DNA of 64,000 nucleotides from Protopterus annectens. Lineage: Eukaryota; Chordata; Ceratodontiformes; Protopteridae. Under the pieces are notes generated by a model, which made no database searches, was not told the DNA's origin, and saw only the letters and a list, made by a program, of their open reading frames with translations. How positions within the stretch are numbered: position 1 is the first letter of the stretch; the number at the start of each line of letters is the position of its first letter. Positions 44,701 through 55,317 of the stretch are shown one piece after another. The stretch is from positions 1,416,414,569 to 1,416,478,568 of the forward strand of contig NC_056733.1 in NCBI RefSeq assembly GCF_019279795.1, written 5' to 3'. The translations under genes were made by a program, and so were the position numbers.

Positions 44701-46978
44701 CTATTTACGAAGTAAACCTCTTGCTTCCAATACACTCCGCATAGAAATCTTGCCATTAAGACCGTGTCCTTTTTCAGCTCTAAGCTTTAATATCCATCTA
44801 AGCTCACTTTGTTCATTAAGATTTATAATATTCCCCATCCTATGTCCAAGGCTAATTTGTTCTAAACCCATAAATCTAAAAGTGTGATTGGAAACACTCA
44901 TTTCATTGTACTTGGAGAGTGCACTAACTGAATCCCTATTTTTTATGCTATTGGCATGCTGCCTTATATGCTCTTTCAATGCTCTATTAGTTTTCCCCAC
45001 ATAGAATCTTAGACAGCAATCAAACTGCGCCAGATGTATTATATTTTTACTACTGCAATTCATTAGATTGTATACTTTATATACTACCTGTGTTTCAGGA
45101 TGTTTAAACTCATTGGTCTGCTTAATGTATTGGCACATATTATAATGACCACATTTTTGGTTCCAGTCACTGTCAAATTTGTGGGAGCAGCTAATTCTTT
45201 TGGATAGCATAGGATCCTTTTAAGATTCTTCCTATTCTTAAAGCAAAAGTATGGATGTTTACTTACTATTGCTTTGATCTTACTATCGGTCATAAGCAAT
45301 GGCCAATGCTTATAAAATACATGCTTAACTTTATTTGTATCACTAGTATATGGTATAGTAAGTTTTACTGGGTTCGCTTTATTTTGCATTACAATTGAAT
45401 TCCCTCATTGTAAGCCCATATTAGGGCTTTTAGAAAAGTATGGCTAGGCTCTACCATTTCTCATTGTTCTCACTTCTTCTAATACTGGGATCACTTCTGT
45501 ACCTTGATATCCCCTTTGATATAAATTGTCTTCCAACTGAACCAGACCTTCATTAAACACAACATCCTGGTCACTCAGGGATGATACATGCATCCCATGT
45601 CCTTTAACTATATTTTTGAATGTTTTCATTGGGTGCATGCTTGACCTATGCAGAAGTGTATTAGTATAACACTCCTTGCGATATATTCTAGTATGAAATG
45701 ATCCTTGTTCATTCATAGAGACAAAGATGTCTAAGAATGCTATTCCCTCTGTAGAATACTTCAATTCAAATTTTAGAAAGTCTGTTCTACCTTCTATTGT
45801 TTTTGCAAATGTTCTAAGTAGTGGTAGGGGACCTACCCATAAAAGAAAAATATCATCCACAAAATGGCGATAGAAGCTCACATACTTCTTGTATAACTCC
45901 AATGGAAACATACAGTCCATCTCCCACTGTGCCATAACTGCTTCGATGTAGCTATTGGCACAGCAAGTGCCCATCACTACACCTTCGCATTGGAGGTAGT
46001 ATGTGCCATCAAAAACAAATACATTGTTCTTCAATGCTATATCCATAAATGTGCATATAGTATCAATTAGTTTAGTTTATGCACTTTTCCCTACAAGGAA
46101 GTTCCTTAATAAATGCAGACCTTCCACATTGGGAATGGAAGTGAATAAAGATGCTACATCAAGTATTACTAAATACGTATCTTCACTATAGTGTGGCACC
46201 TGATTAAATTTAAAGAGACTCTCTAAAAATTCCTTAGAATCTTTTAACACAACTTCAATTCCATTCAGTACTGGTCTAACCTGCTTTTCAACAAAAATAG
46301 AACATGGGTCTGTTAGCCACTCTTTCCCTGCTACAGTAGGCCTAAAGGGTGGCTTAAATTTATTTTTGTGTATTTTGGGCTGGCTCTGAAATGATGGAAT
46401 CAAAGATGTTCCCACTGTGAGGAACTGAATTAATTCCAATGATAAATTATATCTAAACATACAATCATTCATATTAATTTTCATCAAATGTTGCATTTCT
46501 TGTATGTTTGCAAATGTAATAATCTTATATACTTTTTTATCTGACAGCATGTGATGTAGTGAATTAAAATAAAATTCTCTATCCATTACTACTGTCATGC
46601 CGCCCTTATTAGCAGGTCTAATAACCAATGATGTATCTGTTTTAAGTTGTGTTAGTGCTATTTTTTCTTGTTGTGTTAAATTAACATACCTGTTATGTTG
46701 CATGTTATTCCTAGAAATATTATATATCTCATCTTCACATATTTTTCCAAAAGCTTCTAAAATCGGATGATTCACAGGTGTATAATTACTCAGCTTTTTA
46801 TATACATGAATGTTACTAGCTGTGTTCATAGGAAATGTCAATTTCAACATAAAATTTCTCAAAAAAAGTTTTAAATCTGTCAGTGTATCTGGTAATTCAG
46901 CTGATTGCACCAGAATAAATGAGAGGCCCTTTTGCAGGACTGAAATCTCTGAACTATTTAGTTTTTTACGTGATATAT
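44701..46978 (-). pseudogene. PLE-1 ORF, C-terminal two thirds: RT + GIY-YIG endonuclease
   Basis: From 46978 leftwards: KLNSSEISVLQKGLSF, RPANKGGMTVVMDREFYF, PKIHKNKFKPPFRP, LDVASLFTSIPNVEG (RT motif A), CEGVVMGTCCANSYIEAVMA (B), YRHFVDDIFLLWVG (C, catalytic DD), EGIAFLDIFV (D), HRSSMHPMKTFKNIVKG (E). After the RT comes a UAG at 45446-45444, then the linker, a Cys motif (KCGHYNMC; the sister copy has CGHCNMC) and the GIY-YIG nuclease (FYVGKTNRALKEHIRQH). PLEs use this nuclease to nick DNA and prime reverse transcription. Visible damage: a small indel near 46.08 kb, a lost A in an A-run near 45.16 kb, and a stop near 45.40 kb. The N-terminal part lies beyond the inserted CR1. Confidence 0.9.
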
Positions 46979-47070
46979 AGGTTCATAGGTTCATAGGTAG
47001 GTACTAGTCTACCACCCAAAGGCATTTATAAGCCTAGTCGGAATGGGTTGGCTTTCGCCGCCCCCTTAGA

Positions 47071-49857
47071 TTAGTTCCCTATGCCTCTGTCCAGCAGACC
47101 CATCGATGTGATCCCTGGGGTAAACTTTCTGTTTCCCATCATCCACTCATCAAGGTTTCTCTTGAAGAGAGTTAGTGAGGAGCTCTGCCTAATGTAGATT
47201 GGAATCTTGTTCCAGAGCATTGGAAGAATCTGAGACAGGAATCTATTCCTCCAGCATGTCCTATTTATTGTTGTGGTGAGGTTTAGATCCCTGGAGTGTG
47301 TAGTTCGAGGGGATATGGTTTTCTTTAGGTGGAGCATGTCCATCAATTCTGGGTTGGGCATGGCCTTTTATGTCAGGAAGAGATCACCTCTGAGTAGGCA
47401 GAATGCAACCAAGTACAGCAGGAGTTTCTTTAGTTGAGCTGCATAGGGCATCTGCTTAAGGCCAGTGTTCCTCTTGGTAAGGTACTTCTGTGGTCTTTCC
47501 AATTGTTGCAGGTGTCTTGTAAGGTACATCCCAAATGGGATATTGTACTCTATGATGGGTCTGATGAGTGATGCATAGAGGGGCCCAATGACCTCTTTCA
47601 ATCTGGATGCAAACCCTTTTGTGATTAGATGGGCCACATAGAAGGATTTTCTAACCACTTTGGCAATGTGATTATCAAAGGAGAGGTTACTATCTACTTG
47701 GATCCCCAGATCCCTTATTATGCCTTCCGTATTTAGGGTGCTACCATCTGTGTGATAGTTTGCGGGTACTTTGTTTTTTCCATAGGGGATGACTATGCAC
47801 TTTTTAGCATTTAGCTTGAGGCCATGGTTTTGACACCAGGTATCTGTCTCAGTGAGACCCTTTTGGAGGATGCCCGTGTCAGCTGGAGAGTCAATTATAG
47901 CCCCTAGTTTGCAGTCATCTGTGAACGTGGTCAGCCATAGTCCTCCTGCACTTGCCTGTACCTCTGAGAAGTATATGCCGACCAGGAAGGGTCCTTGTAC
48001 TGAGCCAAGTGGAATGCCACTTGTAACTGGTTTAGAGTCAGACCTAGCTCCTGCAACTCTTATCATGTGGGTTCTGTCCATGAGCCAGTTGGAAACCCAT
48101 CTTGTGACGTAGGGGTTTATGTTCAGGCTGGTGAGCTTGTCTATAATACCTGAGTGGGGAATGGTATTGAAGGCCTTTGCGAGGTCTAGGTTGGCTGTGT
48201 GGACCACCTTTCCCTTGTCTATAGCCTTGGTAACTGTCTCAAAGAAGCCCACCAGGTTTAGGAGGCATGATCTGCCCTTAACAAAGTTGAACTGGGTAGG
48301 GTCCAGTGTTTGGAGGTTCCCAATGTCTCTGTTAATGAGATCCATGATGATGCACTCCATAGCTTTGCAGACCAAGCTAGTCAGGCTTATAGGGAGATAG
48401 TTCCCAGGGTCCGTTGTGGCTCCACCTTTGTGGAGCAGAATAACCGTTGGTATGTGCCACTCTGTGGGCACATAGCCTATGGAGAGGCTGAGTTTAAACA
48501 GTGTGTTTAGGTGAGGGGTTAGTTCATCTTTGAGCTCATGTAGGACGCAGTCTTGGACACTGTCCGGTCCCATCGATGCCGTGTTTTTGGCTTTGGAGAG
48601 GGCTGTTTTAACCTGAGTGTCTGTGATTTCAGGGACACTACATTTTTTTGGTACAGTTATGGGCCCTTTTGGGGGTGAGAGGAGGGTGAAGTTTGCACTG
48701 AACCTGTCTGCCAGGATGTTGACTATATCGGTCGGTTCAGTGTATTTTGTGCCATTCTGCACTAACTCTGAGCAGATCTGAGAATTGCCACTTATATTCT
48801 TGACATAGCTAAAGAATGCCTTGTGGTTATCTTTGGAGTCCATGGCAATTTTTCTTTTGAAGCTAGCCTTGGATGATTTTATGAGGGTTTGTAGTTTCTT
48901 GCTGATACTGATCAGGGATGTCTTCCCTTCTTGGGATTTTACTCTTTTCTGTACTAGTTTCCTCCTTCTATTGTATAGCTTGTTTATGGCAGGGGTCCAC
49001 CAGACTGGTTTCCTTTTCTTGGAGTGAGTCTTGGTTTTGTTTGGGATAGCATGATCCATGCATTCTTGTAGGTGCCCATAGAGTGCATTAGTAAAGGATT
49101 TTGCAGCTTGGACAGCATGGGGGCTTTGAAACTTCCCACCTCTGTCATAAGTAATGTGAAGTTTGCTTTTGAAAAGTTTTTCATGGTGGTTTCTTTGACC
49201 GGGGGTGGTGGCAGAATGTGGATATCCAGAGTGATTAGTTTATGGTCAGATCTAACCAACAAGGGGTTGACATCCGGTGTGGAACACCGGTCGCCCATGT
49301 TGGTGATGACCAAATCCAATATATTGTCACCTTTGGTGGGGGTGTTGACCAGTTGATCCAGGGCATTTGTGTTTATAAATTTGAGGAAATGGTGGGCAAG
49401 TGCATTTATACTTGAGTAGTTCTCTCAGTTAATGTTTGGGTAATTGAAATTACCCAATATCAGGGTGTTTGGTAGGACCTTTATGTTTCCCAGTGTTTCC
49501 AGGAATGCGGAGTGGGGGTCCTGGGACATGGTGGGTGATCTGTAGCAAGCTATAATTTGGATAGCAGTTTTGCCCATTGTTAGTTGTATGTGGATGATCT
49601 CTGAAGCATCGTGCTGTGCCACTAACCTGGAGGTGTGGGTATCCTTGATGAATATGGATACTCCCCCGCCTTTTGTATTTCGGTCCGGGTTTTGTGGCCG
49701 AAATGTATGATATGAGTTGTAGCCCTCATAGTGCTGGGGTGCTCTCTGGAGCCTTAAACCAGGTTTCTGTTACTGCACATATATCAATTTTCTCCATACT
49801 GAGGAGTGCCTCAAGTGCGTGCATTTTGAGGTTTAGACTTCTGGCATTGAGTAGCAT
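47071..49857 (-). pseudogene. CR1 ORF2: APE endonuclease + reverse transcriptase
   Basis: Endonuclease motifs: MLLNARSLN, AVTETWF, GGGVSIFIKD (shifted frame), IIACYRSP, LILGNFNYPNIN and VRSDHKLI. A TGA follows NIN at 49427-49425 and a frameshift lies near 49.7 kb. The longest open piece (49059-47368, 563 codons) has the RT: KAKNTASMGPDSV, GNYLPISLTSLVCKAME, TQFNFVKGRSCLLNL, ANLDLAKAFNTIPH (motif A), SGIPLGSVQGPF (B) and TTFTDDCKLG (C; FADD in the sister copies), then thumb and C-terminal blocks. A TAA at 47370-47368 separates the last block (47361-47071). Overall length fits a full CR1 ORF2. It is only lightly damaged, so this CR1 is younger than most in the window. Confidence 0.88.
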
Positions 49858-49886
49858 TGCCCTCAGTTTTTTGTTACTTGTGCTAT

Positions 49887-50867
49887 TTATGGTGGTGGGT
49901 TTGTCTTTTGAGCTTTGCCTAAAAAAGGCACTATGGGGGTGGCAAGAGCCTTGGCCAGTATTCGAAAGCCTAAGGGTGACAGGTGCAAGCCGTCTCTAGC
50001 GAAGCAGCATGGCTTGTCGAGCATGTCATCCCAGGCTGATAGACAGTGGAACCCCTTTGAATGACACCAGAAGCTTAGCCAATTGTTGAAATTGATAATT
50101 TTTTCTCTATACCATCGTATCATTCTTGGTGAGGGCAGGAAGCTACTCAGGGTCAGGGTCATACCGGCCTGAGCTACGTGATCAGAGAGCCCCTCCATGT
50201 CTCTTTTCATGTAGTCCAGGGAGTTTCAGCTCAGGTCATTCACACCAACATGGACAATGACAGAGTCATATTTGCACTTGTTCTTGAGTGACCTGAGTAC
50301 TTTTGTTATGTGGAGGATCCTGGCACCCGACAGGCAGCTAACAGTAACCTTCCCCTTCTTCAGCCTAGTGAGTGGGATGTCAGTGTGCCTGACTATAGAG
50401 TCACATATTACTAGTGTGTTGGATATGCTATTTTGCTTTAAGGGCTGTGATTGCATGGCGCACTGTTTTTGTGAAGTATGTGTTTCATGGTTTGTGTGTG
50501 GGGGGGGTGGAGGTTGCTTGGATGTCTGCTTTGGAGGTCTCTGTTGCTTTTGCAGATTTTTATTTAGATCCTCCGAGTATGTTTTCATGTATTTATGTGT
50601 GTTTTTTGCTGGTGCTGGTTTTATAGGTCTATGTGAGACTGGTGGTGTGATGCAAGTAATTCCCTTCTCCTCTTGACTGCCTGGTCCAGTCTTGGGTTGA
50701 GAGAGCTTAGCCTGTTTGGCTGTATAATTGCATCTCTCGCATGTATTAGTGTTTGGTGGAAGGAGGAGAGGGTTGTCTGTGTACATGAGGCAATTGTAAC
50801 ATTGCCTCAAAATGCCCAGATTCACCAGTTGGACTGGAGAGTACACTGGAAACTGCCCTTTGGGCAT
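49887..50867 (-). pseudogene. CR1 ORF1: zinc finger + SGNH esterase, one internal stop
   Basis: N-terminal C-x2-C / C-x2-C block (RQCYNCLMY ... TCERCNY) within the first 45 residues, then a Pro/Gln/Lys-rich linker (PPPPPHTNHET), then the esterase: NTLVICDSIVRHTDIPLTRL (block I, with CDS in place of GDS), VSCLSGARI, VIVHVGVNDLS (block III). A TGA at 50228-50226 interrupts the frame. It resumes in the same strand with LTLSSFLPSPRM and CFARDGLHLSPLGFRILAKA (D-x-x-H block). ORF1 proteins of some CR1 families are known to carry this zinc finger/esterase pair; its role in retrotransposition is unsettled. The C in block I replaces the usual Gly; the catalytic Ser remains. Confidence 0.85.
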
Positions 50868-50869
50868 GC

Positions 50870-51650
50870 CTGGATAGGTACAGTGAACTGTTTTACTGAT
50901 TGGCTGGTAAGGTTGAATAGAGAGCCTTGTCCTTCTCTACAGCATGGGGGGGGGGTCTAGTGCTAAGGTTTATTATTGCTTGTTATGAGTTTTGAGCAAG
51001 TGCTGGGATGAGAAGTGAATGGTTTGAGTGCTTAAGTTGAAAATTTGTCTAGTTCCAAGGAAAAAAATGAAGAGTAGACTTTGTGGAATATACCCTAGGC
51101 ACACAAAATCGTGCAAATGCAGGTTTTATAGCAGGGAAATGAAAGAAATAGAAATTAGTCCAAAATGGCCAATAAACTACTAATTTCTGGGCTGAAACCA
51201 CTCCTCCAGGGACAGATAGGCTGCTCAAAGCTCCTTCTCTCACAGTGAACAGAGAAACTTCCTTCTATTCATGTAAGGTATGGGCAAACACAGAAACTTG
51301 TAACACAGCCCTGAATTCAGCACTAACCTAAAAACTGGACTATACCAGCTTAGAAAGGTGGGAAAACAAGTATATATTTTTTGTTTGTTTTTTTTTTCAG
51401 AAAATAAAGCAGCTACAATAAAAAAAACACTTTAAATGCACAGAAATGGCTATCACACTTGAGTGTGTAGCCTACAACAGTTAAACAGGTAATTTAAACA
51501 CAAAAACAACTTTGTTAAAGTGCAGGCATTAAAATAAGGACAATATGTAGCTGAAACAAGTTTTTTAAATCACAGAAACTCTAGAAAATCAGCGTTTTAG
51601 GCAGAATTAGCTAAAGGCAGCAAGAAAATGCAGAAAAATTATATTCAAAA
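50870..51650 (-). other. CR1 5' UTR and junction with PLE-1
   Basis: No sustained frame. Contains an A/T-rich stretch near 51370-51430. The transition to PLE coding sequence is somewhere in 51.60-51.69 kb. Confidence 0.5.
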
Positions 51651-51679
51651 CAATGTTTTGGTTTAGTTCTGCTGCCACA

Positions 51680-52677
51680 TCCTTTTCAATGTCGGATATT
51701 CCATATTGTCAATGTGTTCCTTCCTTTTCATCTTGCCTCGACTCGTGGATCAAAAGGTTTTTCTTCCTCTTTCTTGTCAAATGGGTAGTGGAAAAATTGG
51801 ATATGTCTGTAATCCATTATTAGTGATATCTTTCCTTCTAACTACCGTTTGACCAGGTGGTATATCACTAGACTGCTGTGCTTATGGGCTCAACTGGCTT
51901 ACATTATGTGTCATCACTTGGGACGGTGTACTACTGTTCTCTTGTACTGAAGGAATAGAGCTTTGTGCATCACTAGCTGGAACACTAATATATGTTCCTC
52001 CTGATTTAGCATTCAGATATTCCCTGCTATTGTGAGGCTCTGGGCTACGTTCATTTTCATTTACTTTTCCATTCCGGTCAGGTCTATTAGTTCCCTGAGA
52101 CCAAGGCCATGGAAAGACATTCCCACTCTTAAAGTCGGCTAAGTCTCTGTCTAAGTTCTTCCTCTTTTGTTGCATCAGTCTAAGTTCATATATACTCACA
52201 TTGTCTCTTAGCCATTAGTTTGTCACATGAGATACTGGAAATTGTGTATATAACACTTCTTGCTGCTGTTCTATGCCCTGTATTAGTTCTTGTTCATGGG
52301 GCTTAAAGAATTCATTCATAAGCTTTAGATAACTAAAACTTGTTTCCATATTGATTCTTTGCCATTGACTTAATAACTCAGGATACTGTGACCCATATGT
52401 TGTCATTTTTAATATACATAAGCCAGGAGGTATTACCTTATGGTGTATACATGCTTCGAAATGAAATATCTGTAGTTGTAGTCTTTTTAGCCTTCAGTTT
52501 ATAGTAGTCATTAACATCTTCTTTGTACAGTGGTGCATCATTCGATTCACATTCCACTATCAAAGGATTATTACTGTTGTTTAACATACCCAACAGTCCC
52601 AGATATTGTTTACTCTCTCTCAGCCTCAACGGATTAAAATCCAACTCAGTGTTGCTTCCAGTATTCAATTCTGCCAT
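51680..52677 (-). pseudogene. PLE-1 ORF, N-terminal region
   Basis: The likely start is the ATG at 52677 (MAELNTGSN). The frame passes a 1-nt shift near 52437, continues as KMTTYGSQYPELLSQWQRIN, meets a stop near 52213, continues in the same frame (WLRDNVSIYELRLMQQKRKN), and meets another stop at 51882. Further sequence to ~51.68 kb ends with EYPTLKRMWQQ. It has no named domain, but its place directly after the 5' pseudo-LTR and in the same orientation as the RT/EN part shows it is the N-terminal extension found before the RT in Neptune-like PLEs. The break with the C-terminal part is the inserted CR1. Confidence 0.7.
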
Positions 52678-52848
52678 GCTCCTACTGGTTGGAACAAATA
52701 AGTAAAACAATAGTCCAAGAAAGAATGTTCCCCAGTAAGTAAACAGTCCCTGTTGTATTATATGAACAAAACAGCAAAAGACAGCAACGGTATACTGAAG
52801 CACGACTAATATAACCATTCAATAAAATCAGAACGACATTTATTTCCA

Positions 52849-52887
52849 GGTAAGCGCTTTCACCACAAGATGTGGCTTCATCAGACC
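52849..52887 (-). ncRNA. hammerhead ribozyme candidate in PLE-1 5' pseudo-LTR
   Basis: Minus strand: GGT (52887-52885), CTGATGA (52884-52878), stem II GCCAC-ATCTT-GTGGT, GAAA (52861-52858), minimal stem III AG-CG-CT, cleavage after the T at 52852, ACC (52851-52849). One stem II base differs from the 3' copy (C versus T) and both pair with G. The core is intact. Confidence 0.75.
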
Positions 52888-53154
52888 ATATACAAACAAA
52901 GATACATAAACCACCAAACAGTTTTATATACACATATCTTCCTACTCATTAAATTCAAATATTTATTGTAGCAAATCATTTCACTGCAAAAAGCCCCCTG
53001 ATTAATGAGCGTCACTGATAGTCAGCTCACACACTTCAAAACAATAACAAACAATATGTCAAACTGCTTTTACATGTATCACGGTGCAGTAATAAAAATT
53101 CTGCCATAGAACTAAAACGTATATGCATACAAACACTTATTCCACATAAAAATG

Positions 53155-53156
<2 letters not shown>

Positions 53157-53210
<54 letters not shown>
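53157..53210. repeat. (TA)n array inside PLE pseudo-LTR
   Basis: Same internal position as in 43451-43507. Confidence 0.95.
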
Positions 53211-53212
<2 letters not shown>

Positions 53213-53404
53213 CTGCATTCTCAACTATGTATTCATAAAACCAACATATTCAAATATGTCATTGTATTGCATTTTTAAGTTGACATATATAAGCTTAGCT
53301 ATTATATCAGCAATTTTGATAACTGAAGACTTTATATAGCTGTTATGTGACTGTAACCTACTTTTTCTTTCTAATTTTTAGATAGTCTCTTTAAATTTAA
53401 TCAG

Positions 53405-54890
53405 GTGTCATACTATAGTGAAGATACGTATTTAGTAACACTTGATGTAGCATCTTTATTCACTTCCATTCCCAATGTGGAAGGTCTGCATTTATTAAGG
53501 AACGTCCCTGTAGGGAAAAGTAAATATAATAAGTTGTTAATTGATACTATATGCACATTTATGGATATAGCATTGAAGAAAAATGTATTTGTTTTTGATC
53601 GCAGATACTACTTCCAATGCGAAGGTGTAGCGATGGGCACTTGCTGTGTCAATAGCTATGCCAACGCAGTTATGGCACAGTAGGAGATGGACTGTATGTT
53701 TCCATTGGAGTTATACAAGAAGTATGTGAGCTTTTATAGCCATTTTGTGGATGATATTTTTCTTTTATGGGTAGGTCCCCAACCACTACTTAGAACATTT
53801 GTAGAAACAATAGAAGGTACAACAGACTTTCTAAAATTTGAATTGAAGTATTCTACAGAGGGCATAGCATTCTTAGACATCTTTGTCTCTATGAATGAGC
53901 AAGGATAATTTCAGACTAGAATATATTGCATGGAGTATTATACTAATACACTTCTGCATAGGACAAGCATGCACCCAATGAAAACATTCAAAAATTTAGT
54001 TAAAGGACAGGGGATGCATGTATCATGCCTGAGTGGCCAGGATGTTGTGTTTATTGAATGTCTTGTTCATTTGGAAGACAATTTATATCAAAGGGGATAT
54101 CAAAGTACAGAAATGATCCCAGTATTAGAAGAAGTGAGAACAATGAGAAATGGTAGAGCCTAGCCATACTTTTCTAAAAGCCCTAATATGGACTTACAAG
54201 GAGGGAATTCAATTGTAATGCAAAATAAAGCGAACCCAGTAAAACTTACTATACCATATACTAGTGATATAAATAAAGTTAAGCATGTATTTTATAAGCA
54301 TTGGCCATTGCTTATGACCGATAGTAAGATCAAAGCAATAGTAGGTAAACATCCATACTTTTGCTTTAAGAATAGGAAGAATCTTAAAAGGATCCTATGC
54401 TATACAAAAGAATTAGCTGCTCCAACAAATTTGACAGTGACTGGAACCAAAAAATGTGGTCATTGTAATATGTGCCAATATATTAAGCAGACCAATGAGT
54501 TTAAACATCCTGAAACACAGGTAGTATATAAAATATACAATCTAATGAATTGCAGTAGTACAAATATAATATATCTGGTGCAGTGTGATTGCTGTCTAAG
54601 ATTCTATGTTGGGAAAACTAATAGAACATTCAAAGAGCATATAAGGGAGCATACCAATAGCATAAATAACAGGCATTCAGTTAGTGCACTCTCGAAGTAC
54701 AATGAAATAATTTCTTCCAATCACATTTTTACATTTATGGGTTTAGAATAAATTAGCCTTGGACATAAGATGGGGAATGTTATAAAACTTACTGAATAAA
54801 CTGAGCTTAGATGGATATTAAAGCTTAGAGCTGAAAAGGACTAGGTCTTAATGGCAAAATTTCTATGTGGAGTGTATTGGAAGCAAGAGG
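53405..54890 (+). pseudogene. PLE-2 RT + GIY-YIG ORF (truncated, with stops)
   Basis: Blocks: LDVASLFTSIPNVEG (RT A), CEGVAMGTCCVNSYANAVMA (B), YSHFVDDIFLLWVG (C, DD present), EGIAFLDIFV (D), HRTSMHPMKTFKNLVKG (E). Stops at 53684-53686 (TAG where PLE-1 has Trp) and after MNEQG near 53.91 kb are private. The UAG at 54161-54163 is shared with PLE-1. After it the same frame continues (54188-54751) through KCGHCNMC and FYVGKTNRTFKEHIREH, the GIY-YIG nuclease, up to GLE. Compared with PLE-1, the Cys motif is intact here. The copy lacks everything before RT motif A and is not functional. Confidence 0.88.
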
Positions 54891-55165
54891 TTTACCTCGT
54901 AAATAGCCGTGGGTGTATGTACATCAGGCTATATAGAATTTTTATCAATACATCGGGGCAACATCTATCTTGTTTTACATCAGGAAAGACATATAATGAT
55001 GGCCCTATACATGACCTAATAAAGTTAATTTAGTATTGTATATGTGTGTATGTATGAACATGTAACCAAGGCTGAACTGTAGATAAGCCCATTTATGCTA
55101 TAGTTTTTACAAATATATCTTTGGTTAATATCAGCCTATTTATACTATTGCTTTTAATATGTATA

Positions 55166-55167
<2 letters not shown>

Positions 55168-55210
<43 letters not shown>
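55168..55210. repeat. (TA)n array in PLE-2 3' UTR
   Basis: Sister of 44363-44428. Confidence 0.93.
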
Positions 55211-55215
<5 letters not shown>

Positions 55216-55317
55216 GTTTTTAAAATGTAATTATGCTATGCCTTACAGTGGAATTTATTTAGCATGCATAACAAATAGTGTTGGGGTATGCATTAGTGAC
55301 TATGTAACTTGTATGTC

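Larger units (their letters stand above)
46979..51650 (-). mobile_element. near full-length CR1 LINE (4.7 kb) inserted in PLE-1
   Basis: The 3' tail (ATAGGTTCATAGGTTCATAG) at 46979 abuts PLE coding sequence. The 5' UTR appears to extend to about 51.65 kb, where PLE N-terminal coding resumes. It contains ORF1 (50867-49887) and ORF2 (49857-47071). The GAGCAGCC...GGAGGAGTGGTTTCAGCCC region at 51.16-51.24 kb looks like CR1 5' UTR. Orientation is the same as PLE-1. The 5' boundary is approximate (51.60-51.69 kb). No clear target duplication, which is usual for CR1. Confidence 0.85.
52721..53361 (-). mobile_element. PLE-1 5' pseudo-LTR
   Basis: Direct repeat of 43011-43667. It ends at 53361, exactly where similarity to the 3' copy stops and the inverted PLE-2 begins. 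Contains the ribozyme and a (TA)n array. Confidence 0.8.
53363..55317 (+). mobile_element. PLE-2, 5'-truncated inverted copy
   Basis: Begins abruptly in RT coding sequence (FNQVSYYSEDTYLVTLDVAS), abutting PLE-1's outer edge head-to-head. It continues through the RT, linker, nuclease and 3' UTR to 55317, where its match to PLE-1 (43.67-46.3 kb inverted) stops. It lacks pseudo-LTRs and ribozymes. Inverted, 5'-truncated partners next to full copies are typical of PLE insertions. Confidence 0.85.

Noticed and set aside
38239..50228. TGA in place of a probable Trp in L1 ORF2 (38241), CR1 ORF1 (50228) and CR1 ORF2 (49427), possible G-to-A editing
   Set aside because: Only three events, the ancestral codon is not certain (CGA to TGA by CpG decay is as likely for some), and dinucleotide contexts differ.
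51720..51745. Similarity between TTTTCATCTTGCCTCGACTCG near 51.72 kb in the PLE and the TTTCCATC-CCTCAAC motif of the DIRS 3' end
   Set aside because: Short, with several mismatches, and the PLE copy is coding; likely chance.
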